DNA from: Limnanthes douglasii subsp. nivea
Taxonomy: Eukaryota > Streptophyta > Magnoliopsida > Brassicales > Limnanthaceae
Direction: 5' to 3'
Length of the DNA: 64,000 nt
NCBI GenBank assembly: GCA_036936605.1
Contig: JAUPFV010000001.1
Coordinates: forward strand, 118,862,771 to 118,926,770
The notes beneath the pieces are model-generated. The model saw only the letters and a list, made by a program, of their open reading frames with translations, was not told where the DNA came from and did not search any database. This document shows positions 41,739 to 52,549 of the stretch, piece after piece (positions within the stretch are counted from its first letter, which is position 1; each line of letters begins with the position of its first letter). The position numbers and the translations under genes are program-made.

Positions 41739-44598
41739 TAGATACAATTTGAGGTTCTCGATATTCCACGGGAGGCGTAGGGGACGATCGTATTTATCTT
41801 TTAAACGATAAGTTCCTAATTTTATCTTCTCCATTACTTGGTACGGCCCTTCCCAATTTGGTGCTAAATTTCCGAGCTGTTTATCTTTAGTGTGGAGAAA
41901 AACCTTTCGTAAGACTTTGTCCCCGACTTTGAAATCTCTTCTTCGAATTTTCGAGGCATACCTGCTTCTCATCAGGGTCTGATAATGTAGGGAATTGATA
42001 TGAGCCCTTGCTCGTTTCTCTTCTATAAAATTTCAGCCAAAGCCTTTTTCATCGTTGCTGCTTTCTTCGTAATGATCTACCCTGAAAGAAGGGACATGAT
42101 TTCTGCTGGTATTACCGCATCCATCCCATACACCAATGTGTAAGGTGATTCGTGCGTCGCTGTTTTAGGTTTCGTTCGGTATGACCATAATACCTCTTGT
42201 AAAAAATCCGTCCATTTTCCCGCTTTTCCTTCTAATATTCTTTTAAATCCGTTAATGATTGTTCTGTTGGTGACTTCAACCTACCCATTCGTCCGAGGAT
42301 GGAATGGACCTGGAAAAACACTGTTGTATGTTATGATTAGCATAGAATTCCCTCATCTCATTGCTGTTGAACTGAGGTCCATTGTCCATGGTTATCTTCT
42401 GAGGAACACCGCACCTACAGCAAATGTTTGACCATCTGAACTTCACCACATCTTTTGCTCGGGTACCCGATAATGGTTCTGCTTCGACCCATTTCGAAAA
42501 ATAATCCACCGCCACTACAATAGTCTGCCTTCCTCCTGATGCTAGTGGAATTGTTGGAGTGTGGATCGAATTTGCAAATCTCTGGCAAGTGTCGCACCTT
42601 TTGACTAATTCTTTAGCGTCTGCCGATAGCGTAGGCCAATAAAAATACCGACAAAAGGACTCTCCTGATTAATGTCTTGAAACCATAGTGTGCCGATCCT
42701 TTGCAACTCGGATAAGATCATCTGTGATTCTTCGTGACTCAAACATCTTAAGAGAGGTCTGCTTGCAGATATTTTGTAAAGAATATTTCCCAAAAACACA
42801 TAGCCTTGTGCTTTGTTCCAAACACTCTTTACTAAACTCTTATCATCGGGAAACACCTCCTCGATCAAGAATTTTGTAATATTACTCCTCTAATCAGAAT
42901 TTGAAATCGTCGAGATTTGACAGGCTACATCCGGTCGATTCTCCAGATCTTTCCTCTTAAGAATGGATAGATGCTCTTGCGATAAAATCCAAGGGTATTC
43001 TCCCAAATATACTGATTTGGCCAACGAGTCTGCAATTGTGTTTTCTTCCCTTCGGACATGTTCATAAGTTACTTTTTTGAATGATGACGCCAGGATTCTT
43101 AAAGCCGCTAAATATTGCACCAGCTACTCTTTCCTTGCCTCTGATTGTCCAGTTGCAAGATTGATTAATAGCTGCGAATCACTGATCAACCAAACATTTC
43201 TTGCCCCACAAATTTGTGCCAACCTCAATCCTGCCAATGCAGCTTCATACTCTGCTTCGTTGTGCGAGGCTTTAAAACGGAAACGGATTGCTTGATGCAT
43301 TGCGACTCCTAAAGGTGTAGAAATTTGAACGCCACCCCCACATCCGATGATAGTGGAGCCTCCGTCCGTTCTAACTATCCATTCGTCCGTGTTAACCTCT
43401 GCTTCCTCCGGTACTTCCTCAGGTCTACTAGAATGAAATTCCACTAGGAAATCTGCTAACGGATGTCCCTTGATATCCGTTCTTGGTTCAAAATCGATGT
43501 TAAATTCCCCTAGTTCTACCGACCATTTCGTCATACGACCAGAAATATGAGGCCGCTGTAAAACACTTTTGAGAGGAAATGTGGTTCTAACTGTGATTGA
43601 ATGTCCTTGGAAGTATGGTCGCATTTTTCTGGCGGCTGTTACCAAAGCCAGCGCCAATTTCTCGAGCTTTAAGTACCGCTTTTCTGCGTCCAGTAAACTT
43701 TTACTTACATAATAAATCGGCTAAGGGATTTTATCCTCTTCTCGAACCAGCGCTACACTAACCGCGTGTTCCGAGATCGCTATATAAACAAACAATCATT
43801 CCTGGGGTGATGGCTTTGTTAACAATGTTGGGGATGACAAATAATTCTTTATGCCGATGAACGCTTCAGTAGACTCAAGAGTCCATCAAATTATTTTTTT
43901 CATTCCTAAGAATTTGAAAAAATGGTACACATTTGTCCGATGATCGCGAGATAAATCTGTTCAAAGCCGCTAAACGCCCGATTAAAATTTGTACCTCTTT
44001 AACATTTCTTAGAGGCGCCATGTTATTCAAGCGTTTAACTGAGCTGGATCTGCTTCTATCCCCTTCTCGCTAATCATGAACCCTAAAAAATTTCTGGATC
44101 GAACTCCGAAAGAACATTTTTCTAGGTTCAATTTAAGATTCACCTTTCCAAGATTCCTGAATGTTTCTTCAAGGTCTGCAAAATGATTCTCGTCGGTTAT
44201 GCTCTTAACCATCATATCATCAATGTAGACCTCTACATTTTGCTCGATTTCCTCCTGGAAAACTTTATTCACAAGCCTTTGATAGGTGCCGCCCACATTT
44301 TTTAGACCAAACGACATAACTTTGTAGCAATACAAGCCCCTTTCTGTGATAAACTTAGTGCTTTCTTGGTCTTTAGGATCCAACTTTATTTGGTTATACC
44401 TTGCATAAGCATCCATGAAAGATAATATCTTATTTCTTGATGTCGAGTCTACCAACTAATTAATCCTCGGCATGGGAAAAGCATCCTTGGGACAAGCTCT
44501 ATTAAGGTCTGTGAAATCTACGCACATTCTCCATTTTTCGTTTTTCTTTTTTACCAGAACCGGATTAGCTGTCCATTGTGGGTAGCGGGACTCTCGAA
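41739..44598 (-). pseudogene. G3 pol: RT, two RNase H domains, integrase
   Basis: RT starts at the gap edge (RMCVDFTDLNRACPKD) and includes FMDAYARYNQIKLDPKDQES and YIDDMMVKS. RNase H follows (VYIAISEHAVSVALVREEDK, KLEKLALALVTAARKMRPYF). The archaeal-type RNase H keeps its first Asp (RTDGGSTIIGCGGG), AEYEAALAGL, LISDSQLL and IADSLA. Integrase is fragmentary: the His part of the zinc site is shifted out of frame, then VDYFSKWVEAEPL, KITMDNGPQFN and VEVTNRTINGFKR. The end is RLPWNIENLKLYLE with its TGA stop overlapping the G2 target site. There are more than ten stops or frameshifts. Confidence 0.85.
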
Positions 44599-44698
44599 NN
44601 NNNNNNNNNNNNNNNNNNNNNNNNNNNNNNNNNNNNNNNNNNNNNNNNNNNNNNNNNNNNNNNNNNNNNNNNNNNNNNNNNNNNNNNNNNNNNNNNNN
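44599..44698. other. assembly gap, 100 N
   Basis: There are exactly 100 N, the usual placeholder for a gap of unknown size. The left edge is in G3 RT, the right edge near the start of block B. The 5' part of G3 and the left end of block B are probably missing here. Confidence 0.97.
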
Positions 44699-45103
44699 AA
44701 GAAAAAGAAGAAAAAAATGGTGAGAGATTTATAAAATGCTTTTATACCTAGGTTTTCTAAAGAGAGGCAAATTTGTCCAAAATTTGGTGAGAGATCTATC
44801 AAATAGGTATAAAATCCAGCGGTGTAAAAGCCATAAAAATGTGTAACTTTTTTAGCCCGGCCGTTTTTTAATTTGAATTTTAATAAAAATAAAAGTACAT
44901 GTAAAAAATGATAGACGCTTGAGAAAGCCTCTAGCAAGAGGTACGAGTCGTCGTCTCAATGCTTTGACACGAAATACACTGCACCCTTGTTTTGAAGTGC
45001 CATTTTTTTAATATGATACAACCTCTACTTATTTTCATTTATGGTTCCGCTCTTATCTATATCTATAGGCATGACCTAGACTACTAAGAGGTGTGTTGTA
45101 CGA

Positions 45104-45760
45104 ATGAAAATGGAGCCCAAAAGAAAGGAGATGTATGATGACGCTATAAACAACTTTTCTGAGTCCATGGAGTTTGATCATCTTGCTGCCCAGTGCAATA
45201 GCCCCACAACTATGAAGTTATTAGCATGGGCTGTCGAACCTACGAATACTTGTGTGTCTTCTGAGGTAATAAATTCTGAGGAAATAAATTTTGTCGAACA
45301 AAGTTTTGTTGGCTTCTATGATGGTGCCGGTACATCATATGGTAATTAAAGTCTCTATGATTACATAGAGAGACCTTTGTATAATCAAAGGGATCTAAAG
45401 CCTAGTTTTCAAGGAGATGATTTCTAAAGCCTAACAGTAGTTTCCAGCAAATCAAAAGCTCCATGCAGCCGCCTCACTTTAGGACTTTGAGGCATACTCT
45501 CAAGAAGAGGATGCTTAAGTCTCTGTTTAATGTTTAAGGTCTATCATTGTTTAAAGAGTTTTGCGAGAGGGAATTCTGGCTCAAGCTTAGGTTCCAAGGA
45601 AGTTTGGAGATCAATATATGTTGAGCACTACTAAACAACCTTTTCTATTCGATCACATGCTAGCTGGGTATTGGGATCCGTTAAGGCAGTTTACCTTTGC
45701 TACATATGCCAACTATAACTCGTTACTCGGGCTTTCCGGTCGTGTGTATACCTCCAGTTC
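45104..45760 (+). pseudogene. NLP8/NLP9-like N-terminal fragment, copy 3
   Basis: An 81-residue open start (MKMEPKRKEMYDDAINNFSE, MEFDHLAAQCNSPTTMKLLA) ends at the same Gly-Asn-stop as copies 1 and 2. Downstream come the 17-bp duplication (about 45525-45555) and, in a shifted frame, GDQYMLSTTKQPFLFDHMLA, QFTFATYANYNSLLGLSGRV and YTSSSEV, the GAF-like domain that copy 1 also keeps. It then leaves the NLP sequence and enters P1. It corresponds to copy 1 in the array, ahead of the deleted copy. No RWP-RK or PB1 domain follows. Confidence 0.75.
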
Positions 45761-46206
45761 TGAAGTAATCTCCACAAAAATAAGGAGCATTTGATGGGAG
45801 CCACGTTGTTGTAGATGTTAGAGTATATTAGAGAGTAAGATCCTTTAAGTATTAGAGCATTCCACGTGTCTTTGAAATAGACTTCTCAAGTTAGACTACT
45901 GGTCGAGATAAGGTTGTCAGGAATATCATAATTAATAAATAGACTAGTAATTCTGTTGATGTTGGTAGGAGAGACTGAATCCACAAACCTGACTAGATTT
46001 GATTTCAATTGTTGTTTGACCAGAAAATAAAATAATCATACGTCGAAAATTCTACGGATATAATGTTTCAATACGTCGAAAAACTTTCGGTGTGAAACGA
46101 ATGAAGATGATGAAAAAAAACAATTAAATAAATATTTAAAGCTTGTAAAAAGATAATATTAATGATTTTCGATATATTTGAATAAATAATAAATGAAATG
46201 AATTTC

Positions 46207-46408
46207 ATTTTTTTCGGAGGGAACCCACAGCCGCTACTCAGAGTGCAATGAGTGCGCACAGGGTAAACCCTCAGTCTGACGCGATAGCCTGCAAACCAAC
46301 GCCATAAGATAAACCACACAAGGTGACAGGCTCAGCCGAGAAAGCGTATGTAGAGGGACTCGAACTCATGACCTTTTGGTCATAAGAATGCCATACTCAA
46401 CCAACTCG
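46207..46408 (-). mobile_element. tRNA-derived SINE, head-truncated
   Basis: This is the same family as the SINE at 47184-47406, with the poly(A) tail on the left (poly-T on the plus strand). The B-box-like GAGTTCGAGTCCC is present, but the first 17 or so bases with part of the A box are gone, as is the right target duplication. The block-A empty site (16290-16330) shows that 18 flanking bases (ataaatagttatatgagg) were lost at the same place. Confidence 0.8.
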
Positions 46409-46793
46409 AGAATAAATTTGATTTTAGATATCAAAATAACATTTGATTTCTAAAATTAATATTTTGTTAGATCAGCGAGGTATTCAATCAGATTTAACAG
46501 AATCGAATAAAATATTTAATAAAAAAAGTTATGGTTCGAATTCAATACGGTTAGATAAAAATATTTAATAAAAAATAGCGGATATAAAATTAAATTTCAA
46601 ATGTATTGTTTTTTAACTTAAGCAAAGAAATTTTATTATTAAATTGAAAATTTAGAACGGTTAAAGTGTCTAATTAAGAAAATGAACAAAAATAAAATGT
46701 TTAATTGAGAAAATGAACAAAAATAAAGGGTTTGAAGGTAAAATAATCCGATCAAAAACCTTAGACCAAAATAGTACCAGATGAGACACTTGA

Positions 46794-46835
46794 CTCCAAA
46801 ACCCTAATTCCTTCTCTCCTTTTTTTTTTTCAAAG
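46794..46835 (+). promoter_or_regulatory. telo-box and CT-rich leader, block B copy
   Basis: ccaaaaccctaattccttctctcc matches the block-A copy at 16720. It lies about 950 bases before NLP-like copy 4, partly because of the SINE at 47184. Confidence 0.35.
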
Positions 46836-47183
46836 CTCCAATCTCCATAGACAAAACTGATTAAAGCAATGGAAAATTTGTGCCAATTTACATCAATTAC
46901 CATCATAAAACAGCCTCCCAAATTCAAAAAACACTTAGATTTTAATGACTCATAATTTCTTTTTGATGGAGTGACAAAAGAAACCTAATTACAGGCTTTG
47001 TCATGAGCAAGAAACTGGTAGTTCTGCATCTCTAAGAATATTATGTGGTATAAAAAATCAGATAGATATTATTTTAATAATTAGTAATACATAATATATT
47101 ATATTAAATATTGACACACACATATATTTTATTTTGATAACTTATTTGTTAGTAATAAATGTGTAGATTATAAATTACGCTAT

Positions 47184-47406
47184 TTTTTTTTTTTTCGGAG
47201 GGAACCCGCAGCCGCTACTCAGAGTGCAATGAGTGCGCACAGGGTAAACCCTCAGTCTAACGCGATAGCCTGCAAACCAACGCCAGAAGGTAAACCACAC
47301 AAGGTGACAGGCTCAGCCGAGAAAGCGTATGTAGAGGGACTCGAACTCATGACCTTTTGGTCATAAGAATGCCATACTCAACCAACTCGGCTACCCCCTT
47401 GGGGGC
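47184..47406 (-). mobile_element. tRNA-derived SINE, full length
   Basis: This is a 223-bp short retroposon read on the minus strand. The head GCCCCCAAGGGGG is followed by TAGCCGAGTTGG, a perfect fit to the RNA polymerase III A box, and GAGTTCGAGTCCC, one mismatch from the B box. The body ends GGCTGCGGGTTCCCTCCG and a poly(A) tail. It is flanked by perfect 15-bp target duplications, tataaattacgctat (47169-47183 and 47407-47421). Block A has the unoccupied site at about 17054-17068. The name of the plant SINE family is not assigned. Confidence 0.92.
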
Positions 47407-47741
47407 TATAAATTACGCTATATATTGGAAAGTGTCGGACAATAACAAAAAAAATTCCTGTTTTCAACTTTTAACCGTAGATGGGGTTTTTATTCGGTAG
47501 GGTGGTTTTAGGTGGTTTTTATTTTGAGTAAAAAATTTAGTTACTTACTTACATAAGTAATGGTATGGTTTCAATCTATTTACCGTAATTACTAATTATT
47601 ATTGTTTCCTACCAGTAAAATTATTAATTTTTTAGTTTGAATTTTAATAAAAATAAAAGTCAATGTAAAAAAATGATAGACGCGTGCTTATTTTCATTAT
47701 GGTTCCGCTATGACTTAACTACTAAGAGGTGTGTTGTAGGA

Positions 47742-48285
47742 ATGGAAATGGAAACCAAAGGAAAGGAGATGTATGATGACGCTATAAAAAAACTTTTCTG
47801 AGTCCATAGAGTTTCATCATCTTGCTTCCTTGGCATTGGCTGCCCAACCTATGAATACTTGTGTGTCTTCTGAAGTAATAAATTTTGAGGAAATAAATTT
47901 TGCTGAACAAAGTTTTGCTGGCTTCCATGAGGTGCTGGTACATCACATGCTAATGAAAGTCTTTATAATTACATAGAGAGACTTTTGTATAATAAAAAAG
48001 ATCTAGAGTCTAGTTTTCAAGTAGATGATTCCTTAGTTTTACGGTCTAATAGTAGTTTCTAGCAAATCAAAAGCTCTATGCAGCCGTGTGACTTTAGGAC
48101 TTTGAGGCACACTCTCGAGAGGAGGATGCTTAAGTCTCTGTCATTGTTTAAGGTCTATCATTGTTTAAGGAGTTTTGCCGAATGAAAATTCACATGCTAG
48201 TGTCGAGACAGTTTACCTTTGCTACATATGCGAACTATAGCTAGTTACTCGGACTTCTTTCCGGTCGTGTGTATAAGCCCGGAAC
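47742..48285 (+). pseudogene. NLP8/NLP9-like N-terminal fragment, copy 4
   Basis: The start (MEMETKGKEMYDDAIK) frameshifts near 47790, and about 35 bases covering AAQCNSPTT are deleted near 47828. The later part is the best preserved of the four: the Gly-Asn-stop is instead HANESLYNYIERLLYNKKD, so the frame runs on through LESSFQVDDSLVLRSNSSF, a stop, QIKSSMQPCDFRTLRHTLER and RMLKSLSLF to the 17-bp duplication (48140-48170). It has the same deletion as copy 2 (gaaaattcacatgctag) and the same GRVYKPG end. It is not functional. Confidence 0.75.
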
Positions 48286-49269
48286 TCACCAGTAGACTTC
48301 TACTGATTAGAACTTAGTTCTATTATCTCGGAGCTCTATTAATCTAAAATTAATGTAGTTCTATTAATTTAATTTTTCTATAATTTAATTTTGGAGTAAA
48401 TATGTTTTTAAAATTTTAAGAATATATTAGTATCTTTAAATACACATATGTTCCACTAAAAGGTAATTGTGAAAATACTAATAGGAAAAACACATGACTA
48501 CGTTCGATTTATAGTCTCATTGAATAATTAATATTAAAATTTAAACCTCCATAAATAGCACCAACACGAAAAGTCTTTGACAAAAAGACTCCTCCTACAA
48601 AAATAACCTTTTGTAATTCCAAAGAGTTGGTGCACATAAATAAAGTGACCTTTTTAATTCCATAGAGAGCCACCTCGAAAGGGATAAAGCAAACCTTTCT
48701 CTAATGAACTTTAGCAGAAAATTAACATAATACATTAACTATTCTAATCCTAAACTTGATAAGAAAATGTATGTTTATGACATTAGGAAACGCACCTGTC
48801 AAATACTCGTCCAGATGGAACCATTGAAACAAGAACACGGATAAGGTTATGAATCGCTATGCAATGTATCGCACGACAGAAAATAAAATATTTTAATGAA
48901 CGAAGCGTCTCAAATATTATATAAAAAAAGTAGCTATTCAAAAAATTATAGTTGTAACTGCTAACTAATTAGTTAGTTGAGTTGATATTATGATTAGAAA
49001 ACATAAACACCGGCTACACGAGGCGTTTCTGAAACAAAACTATAATTTCAAGTTTATATTTATATTTATTGTAAATGGGAATGTGATTATTGTTTTAGAT
49101 ATATTAGCTTCGCAATCCAATTTTCAGAAGGTACAAAAGTGTTTTCTATAAAAAATTATGTTCTATTCGTAAACGTAAAAAAAATAAATTTTAAAAAACA
49201 TAGTTTTTTATTTATTTTCAAGTAAAAATATCAAATAATTAAAAGAATATAAATAATTGAATTCCGATA
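48286..49269. repeat. block-B copy of non-coding segment Q
   Basis: Nearly identical to 19067-20117. No gene seen. Confidence 0.6.
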
Positions 49270-49822
49270 TGATAGATGAGGCCATACCATGTATGACGCA
49301 GTAGAACAAAAAAAAAATCGGTTAAAGTGGAGCCTTATGAGAAAGAAATTTTCAAATCGGATTGACTATCTATGATTTTCGAGCACAACAAAGTAGAACA
49401 AAAATTACGTAAACTGGAGATCGATTGTGGGTTCAAGAAAGGAAGGTTCATTGAATGACACGAATAAAGATGTACGAAGAGCAAATACAAGAGGTTTACC
49501 GAGGAGATACTATCCTGTTACCGAAGTCATTCTTAACCGTTATCCCACAAGTATCTCACTTTTCACCACCATTAATGAACATTTCACATGTATCACACTT
49601 TTCACCACTATTAATGAACATGTAACATAACTGACCTACTCGTGCGTTATGGACTTCATACCATTAGTCCACGTTCAAACGAACGGTCATGTAATTATTA
49701 AGAAAGAAAGAGTTCTTTTCGTGTCCTATAAGTAGGGTTACAAACTTAAAGATCGTATCTTTTCTTTCTCGATTTATAAAGTTATCCTTTTTGCATTCAT
49801 TTATGAGTATTTTTCTTTAACA
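49270..49822 (+). mobile_element. O1 Gypsy 5' LTR, block B copy
   Basis: It begins TGATAGATGAGG and ends TTTAACA before aaattgggcaatgtctatggg, the primer-site region. The TATA-like cctataagtaggg is near 49725. It matches 20118-20686. Confidence 0.5.
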
Positions 49823-51700
49823 AATTGGGCAATGTCTATGGGAACTCTATTCACGAACAAACCTTGAAACTTCCCAATGGTGATTACAAGATCTGGAATT
49901 AAAAGGGAGGCTCCATAGGGGAACCCTCCCAATGGAAGTCAAGTAGTTTTCCTTGACGCAGTAGGCAACTTACCCACCAAAACTATCCTCACACCCGACT
50001 CAGCTAACCATATGGCCACCACCACAAACATAATTTTAACTGCACATGATATTTTGCATACTGATCCTAACAATGACTCTGCTCCCGTTGACGAGGAAAT
50101 CAAGACCGTTTAGGGATAGTTCACTACAACTCAAGGTATCCCGGTGGTAACCCCTTCTATTGTTATCCTTTTGAAATCGTATATCAAAGAGGTGAAGCAT
50201 GAGAAGTTCAAGACACTCTAGTTGCAGGGGATCGATGACCAGGAAGACAATGTCACGCTTGCCACAATGAGTGGCGCTCTGCAGTTGTTGACTGAGATAG
50301 TGCATAAGGGGGCAAGGCTCAGCAAAGGCTACCACTGGAGGCTAGCAAGATGAGTCGTGGATACAAGGTTATGAGAAGTGTCATGGAAAAACATGATCAA
50401 GGAATCACGAGCATGATGAGAGGACAGATATAGATGAGGCTCAACGACTTTATGGAGAATGACACGATCTAATACGACCAAGTGCATCTGAAAAAGTCCG
50501 CCGCCTATATCCTTAAAAAATATCTCTTCGTACGTAACAGTTTGGAAGCAATACTTCCGCAGAAGTTTGAACCATATCGCATGGAGGCGTACAACGGAAC
50601 AACAGATCCCGAACTCCACTTGGAGAAATTCTCAAATATCATGATGACATTCAACCCCGTATACATTATGTTGTCCAATGCGTTATCTAAGACTCTCAAT
50701 TTTAACATTATGGTTTTGTTTAATGGGTTACCAAAGGGGTCGATACATGATTTTATAGGTTTTTGGGGCACTTTCAAAGATAGGTTCATGGGCAATAAAG
50801 AACCAAAAAGGGAAATTGACTCCATTATAACATCGTATTAGAGGATATGAGAGACATTGAATAGTTTCATCAAAAGAGTTTTCCACACCGTGAAAGCCCT
50901 TCCAAATCTGGAGAAGTTGGTGACAATGACAACTTTAAAGAGGGGGCCCGACCGTGATGGGCCCTAGTATGCCGATCTGGTTCGATTTTCGATAAAAACG
51001 ATGCGGGGTATTTTCATATAGATGGACAAAAATTATAGGAGTGGCTGACTCAAAGAAGGGAGTCTTATTGTACTTATCCACTATTAAGTAGCAAAACCCT
51101 AAAACTCCATCGTCCGAATGAAGGAGAGCTAAAGACGAAGGACGCCAAAAGAGTGCGAGGGGCTTGGCATGCACGCAAAGGGCCTCAATTATGACAACCT
51201 GGCGTGAAATTCACATCTTTGACAGAGAAAATATTTGTTATCCACTATAGAACTAAGCAAAGATTTAAATATTAGCCCCGGGCAACATGCAAGCTCCTAT
51301 TTATAAGAGATCTAACCACCATTTTTCTTCCTAACACAATGATCACGGTCACCCGACTAACGAGTGTTAGCAGCTCAAAGAAGAGATTCAACAACTTATC
51401 GACAGTGGAGGACATAAAGGTTGAGAGCCCATCGGATGAGGGGCCAAACAGAGGCACAACGGTAATCAAAATCAGCAACCTATGTTTACCATCTTCGGAG
51501 AGGGTACTTTGTTGGGAGAATTCCCACGTCCAGGAAGATATATAAGAAAGATCCCAAAGTTCAAGCTATGAACGGGTCGTCCTATCCCAACTACCGAGAT
51601 CCAATAGTTGATTTAGCTTTCAACAATGATGGCTTGTGGACAAGACGAATAAAAGATTGGAGAACCTTCTTATAATATCAGATACCCTAAGCTTTTATCA
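49823..51700 (+). pseudogene. O1 gag and zinc finger, block B
   Basis: The gag leader is as in block A, but uninterrupted by G1. The core contains MEAYNGTTDPELHLEKFSNI, NIMVLFNGLPKGSIHDFIGF and WGTFKDRFMGNKEPKREID. Further on, near 51330-51400, a degenerate zinc finger reads HNDHGHPTNEC followed by QLKEEIQQLIDSG in frame, matching CxYHNDxGHTTDDC-x-x-LK-E of the Tat elements; the first Cys and Tyr are lost to a stop. Stops throughout. Confidence 0.65.
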
Positions 51701-51739
51701 TGACATCATTGGTGTAGGGAATAGGGGGGTCCGCATATT

Positions 51740-52360
51740 TCGCCTTTGTATATAAGCAAGAATACTCCGATCTCCACAATAGTGTGATATTGTCTGCTTT
51801 GGGCCCACTGGCCTGCACGGCTTTGCTTTTGGTCCACTTCCAAAAGGCCTCATACTAGTTGAGGTAAATTCTTACTTATATACCACTAATCCTTCCCATG
51901 TATTACCGATGTGGAATGTGGAACTTTGGTCGCTACCCTAACAAATCCTCATCTCGAACAAAGTACCATTTTAGCCTCCTCTCAATTGTGATCCATCCGC
52001 TCACTCTAATCAGGTTGGGGCTGCCTGATCTCTAGAGCCTTTACAACGGATCTATCTAATCTCGACCATCCTGCCTTGTTCCTTAGCGCCACTCCAAACA
52101 AGTACCACCGTCTTGATACACTCCAATCAAGCCACGTTGCTTGATGAGCAACGGTCACTCCAAACGAGGATCTCTCCAATCAAGCCACACTGCTTGATGA
52201 GCTCCAATGAAGCCACGCTGCTTGATAAGCCACGGGCACTCCAAACAAGGATCTTGAGCATGGCTACTAATTCATCATGTTCGACTAATGAGAATTTCAC
52301 CCACATCACCCACCACGTCGATACCCTAACAATTGGTAGCTTGTGGTTATATGAAATAGA
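51740..52360. repeat. GC-richer insert with short internal repeats
   Basis: This stretch differs in composition from the O1 sequence around it and contains no O1 coding blocks. The phrase tccaatcaagccacgttgct, then tgatgag, occurs three times in variant form at about 52124-52230, alternating with ccactccaaacaagg-type phrases. The part at 51780-51900 (ctttgggcccactggcc, ccaaaaggcctcatact) looks like a plant LTR or terminal-repeat sequence, but I could not define its ends. Confidence 0.4.
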
Positions 52361-52549
52361 GGACATTCCTTGTACATTTTGCAGTGCCTGAAGTACACGG
52401 TCAGCAACCTAGTAGGAATTATCAAGAGTAACCAGCGGACAACAACTACGTCGTCTTTGTGGACCCTGTAAAGCTGGAAAGATAGAAATTAACTGATGAT
52501 GGGGTGGGAACTCAGTAGTATGACACGAAAACATTTCTTGACATGGTGG

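Larger units (their letters stand above)
26519..44598 (-). mobile_element. G3: older Tat-lineage Gypsy element, split by G2 and cut by the gap
   Basis: On the minus strand the order is RT (from the gap at 44599), RNase H, archaeal-type RNase H, integrase (to 41739), [G2 insertion 31383-41733], a conserved motif after pol, a 49-bp tandem repeat, the antisense gene and the 3' LTR (26519). Gag, protease and the 5' LTR are not in the window; they are lost or lie in the gap. Pol carries many stops, so it is much older than G2. The two RNase H domains place it in the Tat lineage. Confidence 0.8.
44870..50835 (+). repeat. duplicated segment, block B
   Basis: This is the counterpart of block A. Order: end of P2 (44870-45050), NLP-like copy 3, P1 (about 45810-46020), P2 (about 46060-47690, with two SINEs), NLP-like copy 4, Q (48280-49269), O1 LTR and gag. 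It is continuous at 50329-50334, where block A carries G1. The similarity ends near 50790, where O1 continues here but is replaced by Copia in block A. Confidence 0.75.

Noticed and set aside
47184..47406. tRNA gene on the minus strand
   Set aside because: A and B boxes are present, but the body is 223 bp with a poly(A) tail and target duplications and has a decayed sibling at 46207; it is a SINE.
15795..50835. Blocks A and B as the two LTRs of one giant element
   Set aside because: They contain an internal LTR, primer site and gag of O1, lack TG..CA borders at their edges, and have different right-hand continuations.
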